Position numbers and translations under genes: made by a program. This document shows positions 35,380-38,369 of a DNA stretch of 38,369 nt, piece after piece. The notes under the pieces were generated by a model, which saw only the letters and a list, made by a program, of their open reading frames with translations, did no database searches and was not told the DNA's origin. Each line of letters starts with the position of its first letter. Position 1 is the stretch's first letter. This stretch comes from Lachnospiraceae bacterium (GTDB taxonomy: Bacteria > Bacillota > Clostridia > Lachnospirales > Lachnospiraceae), in assembly GCA_014799405.1 (NCBI GenBank), contig JAAVIA010000007.1, forward strand, positions 17,712 through 56,080. Direction: 5' to 3'.

Positions 35380-36615
35380 ATGAAACGAATAATCAAATAT
35401 ATGGCATGTCTGCTTGCAATCGTAGTGATAGCAGCGGCTGTGTTTATAATAGTAAAGCTAAACAAAAAGTTCCCTGATGAAATTGTGTACAGTGAATATA
35501 TGCAGACATTCAGCGATAACGGAATGTATTTTATCAATAATAACCGGCTATGTTTTATTGATAATGCAACAGGGAAGGATGTTGTAGTCTGTAACCGGGC
35601 AAACTGTGAGCATAAGGACAAAACATGTAATGCCTATATTCCGGGTCATGGTATTGATATGTTGGTTTATGATGGATATATATATATATCATTCTTTGAA
35701 TCTGAATGGTCTTTTGGTGAAGATGGAGAAGAAACAAGGGAAACTCTAGTTACATTAACAAGGCTGGGAATTGACGGAGCACATAGGAAGGATATATATT
35801 CCGCAGATTCAGGGGCGGTTTTAAGCATGATGGCTGTGGGAGATACGATATATTTTACAGCATACACTGAACATGGTGAACATGAGGCAAATGTATGGAA
35901 AGAAGATAATGCCATATATGCATACAATATCCGTTGGAATAAATTAAAATGTATAAAAAACTATGATTATACTGAAGGAAGAATTTCGGAAGGGGTAGAA
36001 ATTATCGGAAGTAGCGATAAGGGCACATTATATATTAATTATGGCTATATAAAAGGTGATCCGGCAACGGGAGTAGTAACGGATATAATACAGGAAGTAA
36101 ATATAAATACAGGAGATGTGGTTGAGCTAAGAACATTTGAAGATGCATATCCGAGATTTTTCACAGAAAAAAATAAAAAATATATACAGACCTCGGATTT
36201 TGAAACAGATACACTTACGATGTTAGAGTGTGATGACAGCTTCGTTGAGACAAAGGAGCTGTTTACTGCGAGGGATGCAAGAGTTGACTGGCTTGGCGGA
36301 TACATGCATATCGTGACGTCGGATTATCTCAAGGCATTATATGATTATGAGGAAGACCGATGGTATATTGCAAAGACATCGTTTACGCAGGAGGGAACCT
36401 ATATATCGGATATAAAGAAGGTGGACCGTGATAAAAATGTTGTTTACATAGATGCAACAGACTATACAGGCTATAAGCCGGGCGATATGCTGCCAGGAGA
36501 CATAAGTAACAATGCCGTAAGAGACTGGGGCGTATTCCTTGAAGAAAATTTTGTCCCTTACGAGGACTTGACAGATGAACAGTTAAAGAGTCTGACATGG
36601 ATTGATATTAAGTAG
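35380..36615 (+). CDS. Membrane-anchored extracellular protein with C-x4-C-x-H-x4-C motif, cassette 1
   Basis: Function unknown. I choose ATG 35380 (411 residues) since the paralogue at 37570 also starts MKRIIKY; an in-frame GTG lies nine bases upstream. One N-terminal helix (about residues 8-25) has no lipobox, so it should be a type II anchor with the rest outside. The motif CNRANCEHKDKTC (Cys71, Cys76, His78, Cys83) could bind a metal or form disulphides. Repeated DGxYF, DGYIYIS, GDTIYFTAY and NAIYAYN stretches suggest a beta-propeller like DUF5050/TolB-type proteins. It ends 33 bp before a second copy of the rpsI terminator. Confidence 0.8.
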   Translation: MKRIIKYMACLLAIVVIAAAVFIIVKLNKKFPDEIVYSEYMQTFSDNGMYFINNNRLCFIDNATGKDVVVCNRANCEHKDKTCNAYIPGHGIDMLVYDGYIYISFFESEWSFGEDGEETRETLVTLTRLGIDGAHRKDIYSADSGAVLSMMAVGDTIYFTAYTEHGEHEANVWKEDNAIYAYNIRWNKLKCIKNYDYTEGRISEGVEIIGSSDKGTLYINYGYIKGDPATGVVTDIIQEVNINTGDVVELRTFEDAYPRFFTEKNKKYIQTSDFETDTLTMLECDDSFVETKELFTARDARVDWLGGYMHIVTSDYLKALYDYEEDRWYIAKTSFTQEGTYISDIKKVDRDKNVVYIDATDYTGYKPGDMLPGDISNNAVRDWGVFLEENFVPYEDLTDEQLKSLTWIDIK

Positions 36616-36648
36616 GAGATATTTTTAAAACATATAAGAGATTTTATG

Positions 36649-36684
36649 AAACCCTTGAAAGTTTGGACTTTCAAGGGTTTTCTT
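36649..36684 (+). terminator. Duplicated terminator, cassette 2
   Basis: The same perfect 14-bp stem as at 34501: AAACCCTTGAAAGT (36649-36662) with ACTTTCAAGGGTTT (36667-36680), then TCTTT. It now ends transcription of the cassette 1 membrane protein gene. Confidence 0.92.
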
Positions 36685-36791
36685 TATGTCAGTGTTTTCT
36701 GGAATTGTGGTAAAAGGTACTGAATTTTGAAACGTAGAACACAAGTTGCACGTTTGGAAATTTGTAGATGCAGACCCACAGGTGACATTTA

Positions 36792-36820
36792 TTGACAATA
36801 GAGTTTTAAAATGTTATATT
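36792..36820 (+). promoter_or_regulatory. Cassette 2 promoter, TTGACA-17-TATATT
   Basis: TTGACA (36792-36797) and TATATT (36815-36820), spacer 17 bp, identical boxes to cassette 1 with one spacer difference. Confidence 0.85.
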
Positions 36821-36826
36821 TTGTCT

Positions 36827-37049
36827 ATAAGCATGATAGAGAAAGTAAATTCTCTATCGATTCTGGAATATTATTTTACAAAATGTCGCTATATGGTGGA
36901 AAATTAATATAGAGGGGAGGATATTAAGGGACGAACTGTCTTTGACACTGTAAGAATGCGCAGATACATCAACAATAGTTTGTTCAAACTAAGAATTCCA
37001 TCGATATACATTTATTAAAAATAAAAAATACAAAGGGGAGATTTTTAAT
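36827..37049 (+). promoter_or_regulatory. Cassette 2 structured leader RNA
   Basis: This has the same fold as at 34679-34901. The first hairpin (36835-36858) is a perfect 9-bp stem GATAGAGAA/TTCTCTATC; relative to copy 1, one G-C pair became A-T by two changes and one G-U became A-T. The long-range stem becomes TATATGGTGG (36890-36899) with CCATCGATATA (36998-37008), keeping pairing through a G-U. The TAGTTT/AAACTA hairpin is unchanged. Confidence 0.6.
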
Positions 37050-37433
37050 ATGAAAAAAAACACGTTTAAGAAAAGAATCATAGCAACCATGATGGCAATG
37101 TTTATGGCTGTAAGTATGGTATGTATTAAAGCGGATGCTAAGACTGCAGGAACAGGGATACGCGAGTCAATAACAGCATATACCTTATATGTTCGGGAAA
37201 ATGAAAATACTAATTTGCTTGGAACAATGCGTATGACAATTCATTCTTCATATGTTCAAAATGAGTTTACGGCAGCAAAAGCTTGCGGATATACCACAGT
37301 ATCTGTATCCAATAATGGTATTGATTTTATATCCGGTGCTAAGCCTAATTTGTCAGCGGGTGATTTTTGTGGAGCAGTGAAATATGCAAATAATCCAAGT
37401 AAAGTATATGGGGCATGTACAGTAGATTATTAA
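37050..37433 (+). CDS. Small secreted protein of unknown function, cassette 2
   Basis: This is the 127-residue paralogue of the gene at 34902. The 31-residue signal peptide is identical, with only two synonymous base differences over its codons. The mature part keeps GTG, YTL-VRE, FTA-K-CG-TTV-VSN and VYGACTVDY but differs at about half its positions and gains a third cysteine (in GDFCGAV). AAAGGGGAG precedes the ATG. The contrast between frozen leader and variable mature part recalls secreted antigens or effectors, but no function is shown. Confidence 0.8.
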   Translation: MKKNTFKKRIIATMMAMFMAVSMVCIKADAKTAGTGIRESITAYTLYVRENENTNLLGTMRMTIHSSYVQNEFTAAKACGYTTVSVSNNGIDFISGAKPNLSAGDFCGAVKYANNPSKVYGACTVDY

Positions 37434-37441
37434 ATTTATGA

Positions 37442-37500
37442 GGCAGGAATGGCTGTCGCAGTAAGAATATTTATATTGCGGCAGCCCATTCCTGCTTTTT
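37442..37500 (+). terminator. Terminator after small secreted protein 2
   Basis: GGCAGGAATGG-CTGTCGC pairs with GCGGCAGCCCATTCCTGC with a single-base bulge, followed by TTTTTG. It lies where cassette 1 has a terminator of unrelated sequence. Its core resembles the hairpin after secY. Confidence 0.85.
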
Positions 37501-37569
37501 GTTTCTAATAGGTGTAGTTCGAAGGCAAATAAGGAATAGCTGACGTTCAAAGAGTAAAGGAGAAAAGGT

Positions 37570-38369
37570 ATGAAACGAATAATAAAATATTGTGTCTGTC
37601 TGCTTGTTACAGTTGCTTTGGCTGTTGGGATATTCGTAGCAGTGAAGCTGAATCAAAAATTTCCTGATGAAATTGTGTATAGCGGATATCTACAGGCATT
37701 TAGTGAGGATGGAATGTATTATATGAAAGACGAACGCTTATATTTTATGGATAATGCTACAGGGGAAAAGGCGGTAGTCTGTAACCGGGCAAACTGTGAA
37801 CACAATGACAATTCATGTAATGCTTATATTCCGGGGATGGGCAGCGAAATATTGGTTTATGGGGATTACATATATATATCGTATTTTGATAGTGATGTTT
37901 TTATAAATGACGCAGGGGAAGCCATCTATGAAGGTGATATTAAATTAATAAGGATAGGCATTAATGGAGAGGGAAGGAAGGAAATTTATACGGCAGATTC
38001 CGGCGCAGTTATAAATATGATAGCTATGGGGGATACAATATACTTTGCGACATGGATTCTTCATGGAGAATATCAGATGAACAAAAGTGAAAGTGATTGT
38101 GCCATATATGCATACAATATCCGCTGGAATAAATTAAAATGCATAAAGAATTATCCTCATATGGAAGAAATGACTTCGGAAGGGATAGAAATTATCGGAA
38201 TCAGCGATAAGGGGACGTTATATATTGATTATACGTATGTAAAAGGTGAGGAAAATACTACAGAAAGTATTACTGTTGCAGATGATGAAGAACTCGAAGA
38301 TATACTTGAAATAATAAAGCGTAAAAGCAAGGCAATAGTAGTGGACAAAATAGAAGAAATAAATATAAA
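37570..38369 (+). CDS. Membrane-anchored extracellular protein, cassette 2, 3' end outside the window
   Basis: The frame opens at ATG 37570 after AAAGGAG and stays open to the last base, giving 266 codons. It is the paralogue of the 35380 gene: MKRIIKY start, one transmembrane helix, KFPDEIVYSGYLQAFSEDGM, CNRANCEHNDNSC with Cys71, Cys76, His78 and Cys83 at the same positions, then YAYNIRWNKLKCIKNY. After KGTLYIDYTYVKGE it carries a charged insertion (ENTTESITVADDEELEDILE and on) missing in cassette 1. Function unknown. Confidence 0.8.
   Translation, partial: MKRIIKYCVCLLVTVALAVGIFVAVKLNQKFPDEIVYSGYLQAFSEDGMYYMKDERLYFMDNATGEKAVVCNRANCEHNDNSCNAYIPGMGSEILVYGDYIYISYFDSDVFINDAGEAIYEGDIKLIRIGINGEGRKEIYTADSGAVINMIAMGDTIYFATWILHGEYQMNKSESDCAIYAYNIRWNKLKCIKNYPHMEEMTSEGIEIIGISDKGTLYIDYTYVKGEENTTESITVADDEELEDILEIIKRKSKAIVVDKIEEINI

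Larger units (their letters stand above)
36625..37142 (+). repeat. Copy 2 of the 518-bp direct repeat
   Basis: This aligns without gaps to 34477-34994. It carries the same terminator, promoter, leader and first 31 codons. The 434-bp gap between 36616 and 37049 is wholly this repeat and holds no gene. Confidence 0.95.

Noticed and set aside
1-38369. tRNA, rRNA, insertion sequences or prophage genes
   Set aside because: No cloverleaf, rRNA-like stretch, transposase, integrase or phage protein was recognised on either strand by reading.

Overview
The window is a low-to-moderate GC Firmicutes chromosome segment, most likely from an anaerobic gut or rumen Lachnospiraceae/Clostridia. The support is purine-rich Shine-Dalgarno sites, GTG and TTG starts, zinc-type S14 and C+ L36, rpsD inside the alpha operon, an extended L17, and a secreted CnaB-repeat protein with a Gram-positive sorting tail. 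Genus is not resolvable by eye. Every gene is on the + strand.

Layout. Positions 1-3709 hold the 3' part of citrate synthase, a class I SAM-dependent methyltransferase and a two-HKD cardiolipin synthase. Positions 3710-13116 hold a terminator/promoter region, a small two-helix membrane protein of unknown function, and an 8.4-kb gene for a cell-surface protein with about five N-terminal adhesin-like modules, 16 CnaB/SpaA repeats and a non-canonical GPNTG sorting signal. Positions 13117-13718 have no gene: a 135-bp nested inverted repeat is followed by a consensus promoter and a structured leader.

Positions 13719-29802 are one continuous S10-spc-alpha superoperon: rpsJ-rplC-rplD-rplW-rplB-rpsS-rplV-rpsC-rplP-rpmC-rpsQ-rplN-rplX-rplE-rpsN-rpsH-rplF-rplR-rpsE-rpmD-rplO-secY-adk-map-infA-rpmJ-rpsM-rpsK-rpsD-rpoA-rplQ. 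Non-coding inserts that look structured lie at rpsJ/rplC, rpsN/rpsH, secY/adk, rpmJ/rpsM and before rpoA. A second promoter precedes rpmJ. A strong terminator follows rplQ. The usual downstream genes come next: a fused EcfA1-EcfA2 ATPase, ecfT, truA, then a consensus promoter and leader driving rplM-rpsI (to 34474).

Positions 34477-38369 are the least ordinary part: a tandem duplication with a period of 2148 bp. Each unit holds a perfect terminator hairpin, a TTGACA-17-TATATT promoter, a structured leader of about 220 nt, a small secreted protein, an intergenic terminator, and a membrane-anchored extracellular protein with a C-x4-C-x-H-x4-C motif. Terminator, promoter, leader and signal peptide are about 96% identical between units (19 differences in 518 bp by hand count), while the mature small proteins are only about 47% identical. 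One leader hairpin shows a compensatory base-pair change between the copies. I recognise neither the leader RNA nor the proteins; this cassette is the best candidate here for an undescribed system.
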